Part shown: one piece after another, positions 56,614-64,000 of the stretch
How the letters are laid out: every line of letters begins with the position of its first letter
Numbering within the stretch: the first letter of the stretch is position 1
Origin: Variovorax ginsengisoli
GTDB taxonomy: Bacteria > Pseudomonadota > Gammaproteobacteria > Burkholderiales > Burkholderiaceae_C
Assembly (NCBI RefSeq): GCF_030486595.1
Contig: NZ_JAUJZH010000014.1
Location: forward strand, 62,001-126,000
Reading direction: 5' to 3'
DNA length: 64,000 bases
Notes under the pieces: model-generated
Seen by the model: the letters and a program-made list of their open reading frames with translations, nothing else
Databases searched by the model: none
Told to the model about the DNA's origin: nothing
Made by a program: the position numbers and the translations under genes

Positions 56614-57372
56614 TCAAAACAGCGACGACTGCGGCGGCGGCTCCGGAGCCGCTCGCGCCGCCCTTGGCTTCGCCTGCGCCGGCGGCAGAGCTTCGGCGAC
56701 CATCGCCAGTCGCTCGGCCGGGAACTGGTTCATGAAATCCATCGAGCGCTGCGCCGGTGCGTCGAGCCAGGCCTCGTACTGGGCCTCCGGCAGGATCACC
56801 ACCATGCGCTTGTCCTGGGCGTGCAGCAGCCGCGCCGGATCGGGCCGGTGCATCTTGTTGAACATCGGGTGCGTGTCGGCATTGATCGTCAGCATCGTGA
56901 AGCTGTCGGCCCACTTTCCCGTGGCCGGGTCTTTCCATGGCGCCCAGAGGCCGGCGACGCCCAGGGTTTCGTCGTTGGCGGCCGTGAAGCGGGTCGGGAC
57001 ATGGGTCCCGCTGCGCCAGTCGGGCTCGTAGATCGCCTCGCAGGGCACGATGCAATGCCTCGCCTGGGCCCAGGCGTGCTTGAAGCTGGCGAGCTGGTCG
57101 ACGGTCTCGACGCGGGCGTTGTAGGTGCGCACGCCGTATTTCACGTCTTTCGCGAAGCCCGGGAGCAAGCCGAAATGGCCTTCGACGATCTCCATGGCCG
57201 GCACCGCGTCGTCGCCCGAATCGCGCTCGCGCGGCCGGCGGATGAAGGGCGCCAGCTGGGTCGGGTAGATGTGCAGGCCGCCGGGCGGCGGCTCCCAACC
57301 CGGCGGCAGTCGGATGCCGAAGTGCTTCTCGATCTGCTTGCGGCGCTTCTCTGCTTGGTAGTGGCTGCACAT
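56614..57372 (-). CDS. SOS response-associated peptidase (SRAP/YedK/HMCES-like)
   Basis: SRAP-family protein of 252 residues. Family members use Cys2 to bond covalently to abasic sites in single-stranded DNA and shield them. Here Met is followed by Cys2 (MCSHYQ), Asn85 lies in RTYNARVET, and Glu112 in IVPCEAIYEPDW. The late His motif is THPMFNKMH (His168 or His175). The C-terminus is Pro/Ala-rich and ends SSLF. It is downstream of two tiny genes on the same strand, the first of which has a LexA box upstream, so the unit is probably SOS-induced. Confidence 0.9.
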   Translation of the reverse strand: MCSHYQAEKRRKQIEKHFGIRLPPGWEPPPGGLHIYPTQLAPFIRRPRERDSGDDAVPAMEIVEGHFGLLPGFAKDVKYGVRTYNARVETVDQLASFKHAWAQARHCIVPCEAIYEPDWRSGTHVPTRFTAANDETLGVAGLWAPWKDPATGKWADSFTMLTINADTHPMFNKMHRPDPARLLHAQDKRMVVILPEAQYEAWLDAPAQRSMDFMNQFPAERLAMVAEALPPAQAKPRAARAAPEPPPQSSLF

Positions 57373-57408
57373 GTCCGAAATGTACCGCCCGACGCCCGCG
57401 GTCCGGCG

Positions 57409-57612
57409 CTACCAGAGTCGCCACCAGGGCCGCACCCGCGAGCACGGCACGGCGTCCAGCCCGGCCGCCACGGTGGACGGCGCGCCGAAGCGCCGCTGGA
57501 GTTCCTTTTCCATCCGGTGCGCGACCGCGCCGGCGCGCGGCTCGCCCTGCAGCGACCGCCGCCGCCACGCGAAGGCCAACGCAGCCAGTTGATCGTCACT
57601 GAGCTTGTCCAT
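57409..57612 (-). CDS. Small protein of unknown function in the SRAP cluster
   Basis: A 67-residue protein with no recognised family. It starts MDKLSDDQLAALAFAWRRRS, a likely helix, followed by HRMEKELQRRFG. The tail has Trp-rich RPWWRLW. The start at 57612 has GGGAG eight bases upstream; an ATG at 57627 in frame is possible. It is 20 bases after the 72-residue gene and 36 before the SRAP gene, so all three form one unit. A regulator or adapter of the SRAP protein is a guess. Confidence 0.6.
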   Translation of the reverse strand: MDKLSDDQLAALAFAWRRRSLQGEPRAGAVAHRMEKELQRRFGAPSTVAAGLDAVPCSRVRPWWRLW

Positions 57613-57632
57613 GAGGAATTCTCCCATCGGGC

Positions 57633-57851
57633 TCAGCGCTCGCCCATACGCCGTTCGGCGATCTCGGGCCGGCGCGGCGGGTGCGCGACAGGCGCGAGCC
57701 ACGCCACGGCGGCCTCCGCTGGCGCCATGGCGCGCAGGCGCGGGTCGCGCCACAGATCGGCCGCCACCTCGTCGAGCTGATCGGGGTCCACGGTGCGCCA
57801 TTGGCGCTGCAGCTGGTGGGCACAGACTGCAATCCAGTCATCTCGTTCCAT
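57633..57851 (-). CDS. Small protein at the head of the SRAP cluster
   Basis: A 72-residue protein with no recognised family. It reads MERDDWIAVCAHQLQRQWRT, then DPDQLDEVAADLWRDPRLRA; it is rich in Trp, Arg and Asp and probably helical. The ATG at 57851 lies 20 bases from the LexA box. The gene ends at 57633. Nothing in it indicates membrane insertion. It would be the first gene transcribed when LexA leaves the box. Confidence 0.6.
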   Translation of the reverse strand: MERDDWIAVCAHQLQRQWRTVDPDQLDEVAADLWRDPRLRAMAPAEAAVAWLAPVAHPPRRPEIAERRMGER

Positions 57852-57871
57852 GCGCCCAGAATAACAAAGTA

Positions 57872-57887
57872 CTGTTTTTTTATCCAG
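57872..57887. promoter_or_regulatory. LexA box (CTG-N10-CAG)
   Basis: CTGTTTTTTTATCCAG has perfect half sites and an AT-rich centre; flanking bases give TACTG...CAGT, matching the SOS consensus beyond the core. It lies between divergent genes, 20 bases from the minus-strand small gene and 37 from the plus-strand one. Confidence 0.8.
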
Positions 57888-57924
57888 TCTTTGACGCCGC
57901 ATCGCCTCGGGCAGAATTCCCGGG

Positions 57925-58176
57925 ATGCCCCAACTCAAGATCACCGTCGTCAACCTCACAGGCCAACCCCAGCTGGTGCATGTCTTCGACACGCTCAACG
58001 GCGGCACGCGTCCGGTCGAGGGCAACCCGTTCGAACTGGCGAACGGCGAGCGTTCGACGGTCTTCGGCGTCAACTCGGACTCGCGCGGCCGCGGAATCCT
58101 GGCCTATCGCAGCCGCAGCGGCATCGTGCGCAGCGGCATCGATGTGACGGACGGCGCCGGCGTCGAGATCCGCTGA
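57925..58176 (+). CDS. Small protein of unknown function, divergent from the SRAP cluster
   Basis: An 83-residue protein with no recognised family. It starts PQLKITVVNLTGQPQLVHVF and looks rich in beta strands (FELANGERSTVFGV, GVEIR end). No signal peptide or membrane helix. The start ATG at 57925 lies 37 bases past the LexA box, so both directions may be LexA-controlled. The next gene (DUF1090) begins 77 bases later. Confidence 0.65.
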   Translation: MPQLKITVVNLTGQPQLVHVFDTLNGGTRPVEGNPFELANGERSTVFGVNSDSRGRGILAYRSRSGIVRSGIDVTDGAGVEIR

Positions 58177-58253
58177 GCCATGGCCGCCGCCCCGGGTCGG
58201 GTGCAGAATCGGCAGGCTCTTCGTTCAACCCTTTTCTGTCAGGCAGTCCCGCC

Positions 58254-58592
58254 ATGCGCTTGAAAACCGGCCTCCTGGCCATCACGCTCCTCCTTGCGGC
58301 CAATGCTTCGTTCGCCCAGGCGGCAGAACCCGCCGACGCCGCCAGTTGCAAGGCCGAGGAAGCCAGCCTCGACCAGGACATCGCGCAGGCGCGCGCCCGC
58401 GGACAGATGCTTCGGCGCCGCCAGCTCAGCGACGCCCTGGTCGCCTTGCAGGCTCACTGCGAAGCGATGATGGCGGCCAAGGATCCGGCGACGCAGATCA
58501 AGCGCCAGGAGCAGGAAGTCCAGCAGCTGCGCCTCGAGCTCGAACGCGCCGAAGCGCAGCTACGCAAGCTCAAGGCGGCTCAGAAGTCCTGA
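58254..58592 (+). CDS. DUF1090 family periplasmic protein
   Basis: A 112-residue protein with a signal peptide (LLAITLLLAANASFAQA) followed by the DUF1090 pattern: SCKAEEASLDQDIAQARARG with the first Cys, a second Cys in LQAHCEA, and a long helix ending with LELERAEAQLRKLKAAQ. The two Cys are likely disulfide-bonded. Function unknown in the family. It converges on rimO. Confidence 0.82.
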   Translation: MRLKTGLLAITLLLAANASFAQAAEPADAASCKAEEASLDQDIAQARARGQMLRRRQLSDALVALQAHCEAMMAAKDPATQIKRQEQEVQQLRLELERAEAQLRKLKAAQKS

Positions 58593-58613
58593 GCGCCCTC
58601 GGCGCACATTCGG

Positions 58614-60020
58614 TCAGATGGGCAGCGCGATCAGGTCGTGGCCCTCGGCGCCGACGATCCGCGCCCGGGTGAATTCGCCCACCTTGAGCGTCTTGCTGAT
58701 CTTCTCGGGCGGCAGCAGCCGGACGATGCCGTCGATCTCTGGCGCATCGGCGTAGCTGCGGCCGACGCCGCCCTTGCGCCCCAGGGCCGGCGCCGAGTCG
58801 ACCAGCACCTGCATGGTGGCGCCGATTCGCTGCAGCAGCTTGGCGATCGAGGCCGCTTCGGCGACCTCCATGAAGCGCGCCCGGCGCGCCTCGCGCTCGG
58901 CTTCGGGCAGCATGCCCGGGATCTCGTTGGCGGCCGCACCCTGGACCGGGCTGTAGGCGAAGCAGCCTGCACGGTCGATGCCGGCCTCGCGAATGAAGTC
59001 GAGCAGGTGCTCGAATTCGGCCTCGGTCTCGCCTGGGAAGCCGGCGATGAAGGTGCTGCGGATGACCAGCTCGGGGCAGACCTCGCGCCAGCGCGCGATG
59101 CGTTCGAGGTTCTTCTCGCCGCTGGCCGGCCGCTTCATGCGCTTGAGCACGTCCGGATGGCTGTGCTGCAGCGGCACGTCGAGGTAGGGCAGCACCTGGC
59201 CGCTGGCCATCAGCGGGATGACCTCGTCGACGCTCGGGTAGGGGTAGACGTAGTGCAGGCGCACCCAGGCGCCATAGGGCTCGGCGATCTCGCCCAGCGT
59301 GCGCACCAGTTCGAGCATCCGCGTCTTGACCGGCTTGCCGTCCCAGAACCCGGTGCGGTACTTGACGTCGACCCCGTAGGCCGAGGTGTCCTGGCTGATC
59401 ACCAGCAGTTCGCGCACGCCGCCCTCGAACAGAGCCTTGGCCTCGGACAGGACGTCGCCGACGGGCCGCGACACCAGGTCGCCGCGCATCGACGGGATGA
59501 TGCAGAAGGTGCAGCGGTGGTTGCAGCCTTCACTGATCTTCAGGTAGGCATAGTGGCGCGGCGTGAGCTTGAGGCCGGCGATGCCGAAAGCCTGCGGCAC
59601 CAGGTCGATGAAGGGGTCGTGCGGCTTGGGCAGGTTGGCGTGCACCGCGTCCATCACCTCCTGGGTGGCATGGGGGCCGGTCACGGCCAGCACGCTGGGG
59701 TGCATCTGGCGCACCAGGTTGCCGCCCTGCTCCCCGGTCTTGGCGCCCAGGCAGCCGGTGACGATGACGCGGCCGTTCTCGGCCAGCGCCTCGCCGATGG
59801 TGTCGAGGCTTTCCTTGACCGCGTCGTCGATGAAGCCGCAGGTGTTGACGATGACGAGGTCGGCGCCCTCGAAGGTCTTGGAGGTCTGGTAGCCCTCGGC
59901 ACTCAGTTGGGTCAGGATCAGTTCGGAATCGGTCAGGGCCTTGGGGCAACCCAGGCTCACGAAGCCGACTTTGGGGGCCGCTGGCGCGGCTGTACGTTCA
60001 GGGGAGGCAACTTCGCTCAT
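58614..60020 (-). CDS. rimO: Ribosomal protein S12 methylthiotransferase RimO
   Basis: Radical-SAM enzyme that adds a methylthio group to an Asp of S12. The 468-residue protein has the N-terminal MTTase domain with three cluster Cys (VSLGCPKALTDSE, VNTCGFI, VTGCLGAK). The radical-SAM CxxxCxxC is in EGCNHRCTFCIIPSMRG and a C-terminal TRAM domain is complete (GEFTRARIVGAEGHDL). It is downstream of phaR on the same strand. Confidence 0.97.
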   Translation of the reverse strand: MSEVASPERTAAPAAPKVGFVSLGCPKALTDSELILTQLSAEGYQTSKTFEGADLVIVNTCGFIDDAVKESLDTIGEALAENGRVIVTGCLGAKTGEQGGNLVRQMHPSVLAVTGPHATQEVMDAVHANLPKPHDPFIDLVPQAFGIAGLKLTPRHYAYLKISEGCNHRCTFCIIPSMRGDLVSRPVGDVLSEAKALFEGGVRELLVISQDTSAYGVDVKYRTGFWDGKPVKTRMLELVRTLGEIAEPYGAWVRLHYVYPYPSVDEVIPLMASGQVLPYLDVPLQHSHPDVLKRMKRPASGEKNLERIARWREVCPELVIRSTFIAGFPGETEAEFEHLLDFIREAGIDRAGCFAYSPVQGAAANEIPGMLPEAEREARRARFMEVAEAASIAKLLQRIGATMQVLVDSAPALGRKGGVGRSYADAPEIDGIVRLLPPEKISKTLKVGEFTRARIVGAEGHDLIALPI

Positions 60021-60059
60021 ATCCCCCTATTGTCCCAGCTATCGGGCGCCGCAGCGCGA

Positions 60060-60593
60060 TCAAGGGCGTTTCAGGCCGAAAGCGCCCAGCACCTGCTCGG
60101 TGTTCTTCTGCATCTGCTCCTGCATCTGGAGGAAGACGTTCTTGGACTGCTCGACGTAATTCCCCATCAGGCCCTGGAGCATCGGGGACTGAACCGCCAT
60201 GAACTTGGTCCACATCTCGGGGCTCAGGCTTTCCGCCTTCTCGCTCAGCTGCGCCTGGACCTCGGACATCGCCTGGATGTTCTTCTCGAGGTAGGGACCC
60301 ATGTAGCTCTGCATCGCCTGACCGTAGAAGCGGATGATGCTGGCCAGCACCTGCTCGGTGAACATCGGCGCCCCGCCGGCCTCTTCCTCGAGGATGACCT
60401 GCAACAGGATGCTGCGCGTGAGGTCGTCGCCGCTCTTGGCGTCGCGGACCACGAACGAGGCGTTGTTCATGACCAACTGCTTGACCTCTGCGAGCGTGAT
60501 GTAGCTGGAGGTTTCTGTGTCGTAGAGCCTTCGGTTCGGATACTTCTTGATCACCCGCTGGGCCGGCTTGGCGCCGGACTTCTTGCTCTGCAC
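60060..60593 (-). CDS. phaR: Polyhydroxyalkanoate synthesis repressor PhaR
   Basis: Repressor that binds PHB granules and DNA to set phasin levels. The 177-residue protein has the PHB accumulation regulator DNA-binding domain near the start (RVIKKYPNRRLYDTETSSYI) and a helical granule-binding part with the long Met/Gln-rich tail. The start is taken as GTG at 60593, with AAGGAG six bases upstream; an ATG at 60620 adds nine residues without a ribosome site. phaC, phaA, phaB are not in this window. Confidence 0.92.
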   Translation of the reverse strand: MQSKKSGAKPAQRVIKKYPNRRLYDTETSSYITLAEVKQLVMNNASFVVRDAKSGDDLTRSILLQVILEEEAGGAPMFTEQVLASIIRFYGQAMQSYMGPYLEKNIQAMSEVQAQLSEKAESLSPEMWTKFMAVQSPMLQGLMGNYVEQSKNVFLQMQEQMQKNTEQVLGAFGLKRP

Positions 60594-60717
60594 TAGGAAC
60601 TCCTTCTGGTTGGGCGCCACGGCGCGCGAGCCATTCTAGGGAGCGGCTTTGCCGCCTCGCGCCTAGGTTTACCCTGACCGGAAAATCCCGGAGGCCGCCC
60701 GGGGGCGCCCGGTTCGG

Positions 60718-61086
60718 CTAGTCCAGCGTGGTGGCGTATTCCGCGCCGCAGACCTTGCAGCCGCCGGACTCCGGGCGGTCGTCGGTGGCCTCGCGGTAGT
60801 GCAGCGGGCTCTTGATGCCGTGGAACACCCAGCAGCGCGGGCAGTGCTCCTGCCCGGCCAGCGGAAGAAAGGCTCGCGCCCGCTGCTCGGCACGTTCGCG
60901 CGTGACGGGCACGCCCTGGCGGACGGTGCGCGCCACGTCTTCGGCGGCCATGGTGCCCGCCCGCCCGTTGGCCCGGTCGTTCAGTCCATACACCACCCGC
61001 GCGAATTCGAGCGGCGCCTGGCGCACCAGTGCCGCGATGCGGAGTTCTTCGAGTGTGGAGTCAGTCTCGGCCGCGGGGGTGTTCAT
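60718..61086 (-). CDS. Zinc-ribbon protein of unknown function
   Basis: A 122-residue protein. The first 75 residues are helical (ELRIAALVRQAPLEFARVVY). The C-terminus has two Cys pairs, HCPRCWVFHG and GCKVCGAEY, which make a zinc ribbon. No family is recognised. It lies upstream of phaR on the same strand with 124 bases between, and is divergent from gdhA. The start has no strong ribosome site, but it is the only ATG upstream of the helical part. Confidence 0.65.
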   Translation of the reverse strand: MNTPAAETDSTLEELRIAALVRQAPLEFARVVYGLNDRANGRAGTMAAEDVARTVRQGVPVTRERAEQRARAFLPLAGQEHCPRCWVFHGIKSPLHYREATDDRPESGGCKVCGAEYATTLD

Positions 61087-61248
61087 CGGTGCCCTGGATC
61101 AGATGCTGTAGGAGGTGACGGGAGTCCAAGGTACCACAACTGAAGTCGGCGTTGCCAGTTGCCGAATGCCATAGGCCCCTTCTCCAAACGGTGTCCGGGC
61201 CATGACATTTCCCTCTCCGGACAATTCCCTTCGGTGTTGAGGGCATAT

Positions 61249-61266
61249 CGCACATACGCCTGTGCG
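61249..61266. promoter_or_regulatory. Inverted repeat upstream of gdhA
   Basis: CGCACA, six bases, TGTGCG form a perfect dyad that ends 51 bases before the gdhA start. It could be a regulator site for nitrogen or amino acid control; the protein is not known. The rest of 61087-61317 has no gene I can support. Confidence 0.4.
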
Positions 61267-61317
61267 CTTTCTCTCCAGAATCGCCGCTCCCCGACCAAGG
61301 CCGAATGGCGCACGAGA

Positions 61318-62661
61318 ATGAAATACAAGACGCTGGAAGAATTCCTGCACTGCGCCCAGGCGCGCAATCCCGACCAGCCTGAATACCTGCAGGCCATCGC
61401 CGAAGTGATGAAGAGCCTGTGGCCCTACATCGAGAAGCACCCCGGCTACGCCGAGCACGGCCTGCTCGACCGGCTGGTCGAGCCGGAGCGGATCATCATC
61501 TTCCGGGTGTCCTGGGTCGACGACCGCGGCGACGTCCAGGTACAGCGCGGCTATCGCGTGCAGCACAGCTCGGCGATCGGCCCCTACAAGGGCGGGCTGC
61601 GCTTCCATCCCTCGGTCAATCTTTCGATCCTGAAATTCCTGGCCTTCGAGCAGACCCTGAAGAATGCGCTCACCACCTTGCCGATGGGCGGTGGCAAGGG
61701 CGGCTCCGACTTCGATCCCAAAGGCAAGAGCCCCGGCGAGATCATGCGTTTCTGCCAGGCCTTCGTGACCGAGTTGTTCCGCCACATCGGGTCCGACCGG
61801 GACGTTCCGGCCGGCGACATCGGCGTTGGCGCACGTGAGATCGGATTCATGGCCGGCATGATGAAGAAGCTCAGCAACGGCGCCGACTGCGTCTTCACCG
61901 GCAAGGGCCTGAGCTTCGGCGGATCGCTCATGCGTCCCGAAGCCACGGGCTACGGCACGGTCTACTTCGCCGAGGAAATGCTGCGCCAGAAGGGCCTCGG
62001 TCTGGAAGGCCTGCGCGTGGGCGTGTCCGGTTCGGGCAACGTGGCGCAGTTCGCGGTCGAGAAGGCGATGGCGCTGGGCGCCAAGGTGGTCACGGTGTCC
62101 GATTCGAGCGGCACCGTCTTCGACGAAGCCGGCTTCACGCCGGCCAAGCTGGCCCAGTTGATGGAGGTGAAGAACCGGCACTACGGACGCGTCGGCGACT
62201 ATGCCGAGCAGGTCGGCGCGCAGTTCCTGCCCGGTCGCAGCCCGTGGCATGTGCCGGTCGATGTCGCGCTGCCCTGCGCGACGCAGAACGAGCTCGATGC
62301 CGAAGACGCCGCCACGCTGGTGAAGAACGGCGTGGCTTGCGTCGCCGAGGGCGCGAACATGCCCTCGACGATGGAGGCGATCGCGCTGTTCGAGCACCAT
62401 GGCGTGCTGTTCGCGCCCGGCAAGGCGAGCAACGCCGGCGGCGTGGCGACCTCGGGCCTGGAGATGAGCCAGAACGCCATGCGCATGTCGTGGCCGCGCG
62501 AGGAGGTCGATGGCCGGCTGCGCTCGATCATGCGCAGCATCCACGAGGACTGCCTGCGCCACGGCCGCAGGGAAGACGGCACGGTGAGCTATGTCGATGG
62601 CGCCAACGTGGCGGGTTTCGTCAAGGTGGCGGATGCCATGCTGGCGCAAGGCGTGATCTAG
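61318..62661 (+). CDS. gdhA: NADP-specific glutamate dehydrogenase
   Basis: Makes glutamate from 2-oxoglutarate and ammonium with NADPH. The 447-residue length equals E. coli GdhA. Lys residues for substrate lie in IGPYKGGLRFHPSVN (near 91) and PMGGGKGGSDFDPKGKS (catalytic Lys near 127). The nucleotide loop is VGVSGSGNVAQFAVEKA. The ATG at 61318 begins MKYKTLEEFL. A perfect 24-base palindrome follows the gene. Confidence 0.96.
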   Translation: MKYKTLEEFLHCAQARNPDQPEYLQAIAEVMKSLWPYIEKHPGYAEHGLLDRLVEPERIIIFRVSWVDDRGDVQVQRGYRVQHSSAIGPYKGGLRFHPSVNLSILKFLAFEQTLKNALTTLPMGGGKGGSDFDPKGKSPGEIMRFCQAFVTELFRHIGSDRDVPAGDIGVGAREIGFMAGMMKKLSNGADCVFTGKGLSFGGSLMRPEATGYGTVYFAEEMLRQKGLGLEGLRVGVSGSGNVAQFAVEKAMALGAKVVTVSDSSGTVFDEAGFTPAKLAQLMEVKNRHYGRVGDYAEQVGAQFLPGRSPWHVPVDVALPCATQNELDAEDAATLVKNGVACVAEGANMPSTMEAIALFEHHGVLFAPGKASNAGGVATSGLEMSQNAMRMSWPREEVDGRLRSIMRSIHEDCLRHGRREDGTVSYVDGANVAGFVKVADAMLAQGVI

Positions 62662-62695
62662 AGGCCAAGGGCTCGCCCTTCGGTCGCCCCCATGC

Positions 62696-62719
62696 GCCCG
62701 GGCCATCGATGGCCCGGGC
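62696..62719. repeat. 24-bp perfect palindrome downstream of gdhA
   Basis: Two twelve-base arms centred on ATCGAT, starting GCCCGGGCC, match without error. No T run follows on either strand, so it is not a standard terminator. It may slow transcription or be a dyad site. Confidence 0.6.
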
Positions 62720-62810
62720 GAAGAGTCTCTTCGCGGCCGATGCAAGAAACGGATCGATGGAACCCGACCGGGCTCGGAAGGAGGCATCGCGGGAGGCGAC
62801 GCTCGGAGGG

Positions 62811-62858
62811 AAAAAATTTCCCCGGAGGCCTGAGAGCTGGTCACTCTCAGAGGGGAAA
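62811..62858 (-). terminator. Terminator after tRNA-Val
   Basis: On the minus strand TTTCCCC pairs with GGGGAAA around an inner CTGAGAG / CTCTCAG stem, and TTTTTT follows. It begins two bases past the tRNA CCA end. Confidence 0.85.
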
Positions 62859-62860
62859 CT

Positions 62861-62937
62861 TGGTAGGCGCGATTGGACTCGAACCAACGACCCCCACCAT
62901 GTCAAGGTGGTGCTCTAACCAGCTGAGCTACGCGCCT
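62861..62937 (-). tRNA. tRNA-Val (GAC)
   Basis: A 77-base tRNA. Acceptor AGGCGCG pairs with CGCGCCT; D loop AGCTCAGCTGGTTAGAGC, anticodon loop TTGACAT (anticodon GAC, valine), T loop TTCGAGT, encoded CCA. It stands alone between gdhA and relA. Confidence 0.97.
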
Positions 62938-62987
62938 GAGGTTGTATTCGAGAGGCCGAAGTATAGCAGGCTTCTGAAGGCACTTTT

Positions 62988-64000
62988 TCAGCGGCGTCGC
63001 GCAGAACGCACACCAGGCACTGCGGCGACCACCGCGAGCACCTGCTTGAGCCGCGTGACGTCGGCGATCTCGACCGTGAAGGTCATCCACGCCGTGCCCT
63101 TCACCGACTGCGTCTGCACGCCGATGACGTTCATCTTCTCGCGCGCCAGCACGTCCGAGATGTCGCGCAGCAGCCCCTGCCGGTCGGCCGCCTCGACCGC
63201 CACGTCGACCGCGTAGACCGAGCCCGCATCGCCGCCCTTCTGCGCGCCCCACTCCACATCGATCACACGCTCGCCGTTCTGCGCCGCCATCGTGCGGAAG
63301 TTGCTGCAATCGGCACGGTGCACGCTGACGCCGTGGCCCTTGGTCACGAAGCCGCGGATCGCATCGGGCGGCGCCGGCTTGCAACACTTGGCGAGCTGCG
63401 TCATCAGCGACGAGACGCCCACCACCAGCACGCCGCCGCGCCCCGATTGCTCGCTGCCGCGCGCCTTCTTGATGACGACGCCGTCGTCCGGCCCCGGCGG
63501 CGGCTCGGGCGGACGCAGCAGCATCTCGATGTTGCGCAGCGAGAACTCGTCCTTGCCGACGACTTCGAACAGGTTGTCGGCCGACTTGAAGCCCAGCTGA
63601 GACGCGAGGTCGTCGAGCTTCAACGCGGTCTTGCCCTCGCGCTGCAGCAGCTTCTCGACCGCCTCGCGGCCGCGCGCGACGGTCTCGTGCGTGATCTGTG
63701 CGTTGAACCAGGCGCGCACCTTGGCGCGCGCCCGATGGCTGACGAGGTAGCCGAGGTCGGCATTGAGCCAGTCGCGCGACGGTCCGCCTTCCTTGGCGGC
63801 GATGATCTCGACCGTCTGGCCGTTCTGCAGCGGCGTGTTGAGCGGCACCATCGCGCCGTCGACGCGCGCGCCGCGGCAGCGATGGCCAAGGCTGGTGTGC
63901 ACGGTGTAGGCGAAATCGACCGCGGTCGCGCCCTGCGGCAGCTCGACGATCGCGGCGTCGGGCGTGAGCACGTAGATGCGGTCGTCGAACAGGCCCTGGC
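62988..64000 (-). CDS. relA: GTP pyrophosphokinase RelA/SpoT family, C-terminal part
   Basis: The 3' part of a stringent-response (p)ppGpp synthetase; the 5' part lies beyond the window edge. From the edge it shows the TGS domain (LPQGATAVDFAYTVHTSLGH), the helical region, a zinc-finger-like segment (LAKCCKPAPPDAIRGFVTKG), and a C-terminal ACT domain (VYAVDVAVEAADRQGLLRDI). The catalytic synthetase and hydrolase domains are not visible, so RelA versus SpoT cannot be decided firmly; lack of rpoZ nearby favours RelA. Confidence 0.88.
   Translation of the reverse strand, partial: QGLFDDRIYVLTPDAAIVELPQGATAVDFAYTVHTSLGHRCRGARVDGAMVPLNTPLQNGQTVEIIAAKEGGPSRDWLNADLGYLVSHRARAKVRAWFNAQITHETVARGREAVEKLLQREGKTALKLDDLASQLGFKSADNLFEVVGKDEFSLRNIEMLLRPPEPPPGPDDGVVIKKARGSEQSGRGGVLVVGVSSLMTQLAKCCKPAPPDAIRGFVTKGHGVSVHRADCSNFRTMAAQNGERVIDVEWGAQKGGDAGSVYAVDVAVEAADRQGLLRDISDVLAREKMNVIGVQTQSVKGTAWMTFTVEIADVTRLKQVLAVVAAVPGVRSARRR

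Noticed and set aside
56255..57568. 437-residue minus-strand frame over the SRAP gene
   Set aside because: Different frame from the SRAP gene, no motif; an effect of high GC.

Overview
The window is a GC-rich stretch of bacterial chromosome, almost certainly from a betaproteobacterium of the order Burkholderiales and most probably the family Comamonadaceae (Variovorax/Ramlibacter-like). The grounds are the gene orders exbB-exbD-lpxK-Trm112-kdsB-adk, rlmE-ftsH-folP-glmM, carA-carB-kdoO-greA and rpsB-tsf-pyrH-frr-uppS-cdsA-dxr-rseP-bamA-skp-lpxD-fabZ-lpxA-lpxB-rnhB, together with PhaR, KdoO and a betaproteobacterial type LexA. Most genes are core genes. No insertion sequence, intact prophage or CRISPR array was seen.

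Layout. 1-6742: a DUF192 protein, sodB and xseA, then a plus-strand run for energised outer-membrane transport and LPS precursors (exbBD, lpxK, Trm112, kdsB, adk). 6743-12163: two small envelope proteins and an L-asparaginase on the minus strand, divergent from lexA, whose promoter carries two LexA boxes; then a small protein of unknown function, a D-2-hydroxyacid dehydrogenase and an MFS carrier. 12153-19955: a FimV-like protein, divergent from a catabolic run (3-hydroxyacyl-CoA dehydrogenase, crotonase, Crp/Fnr regulator, APH-type phosphotransferase, ACAD10/11-like acyl-CoA dehydrogenase) that looks like a 4-hydroxyacyl-CoA degradation module. 20008-33994: minus-strand housekeeping genes (GNAT, glmM, folP, ftsH, rlmE, greA, kdoO, carB, carA, an rRNA/tRNA methyltransferase) with yhbY and a glycosyltransferase-like gene inserted on the plus strand. 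33991-48398: an unbroken minus-strand block running from rpsB down to rnhB and the methyltransferase that follows it, which joins translation, UMP kinase, isoprenoid and phospholipid synthesis, the BAM machinery and lipid A synthesis. 48399-52828: the rpsB leader and promoter, an eight-copy 13-bp minisatellite, then amidase, dadA and the NAD(P)HX repair enzyme. 52825-58592: an SDR oxidoreductase and RNase R (minus), tRNA-Leu(CAG), a decayed integrase-like fragment, and an SOS-box-controlled cluster (two tiny proteins plus an SRAP/HMCES-type peptidase) divergent from another tiny protein. 58614-64000: rimO, phaR, a zinc-ribbon protein, gdhA, tRNA-Val(GAC) and the 3' part of relA, which is cut by the window edge.

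Several groups work together. LpxK, KdsB, LpxA, LpxB, LpxD, KdoO, FabZ, Skp, BamA and RseP build and police the outer membrane. LexA, the box at 57872 and the SRAP cluster form a local SOS circuit. CarAB and PyrH feed pyrimidine synthesis. The most interesting items are the ACAD10/11-like split module, the SOS-box cluster of unknown small proteins, and the G-rich repeat array that abuts the predicted rpsB promoter. Functions are assigned from sequence motifs, length and gene order read by eye; no database search was run.
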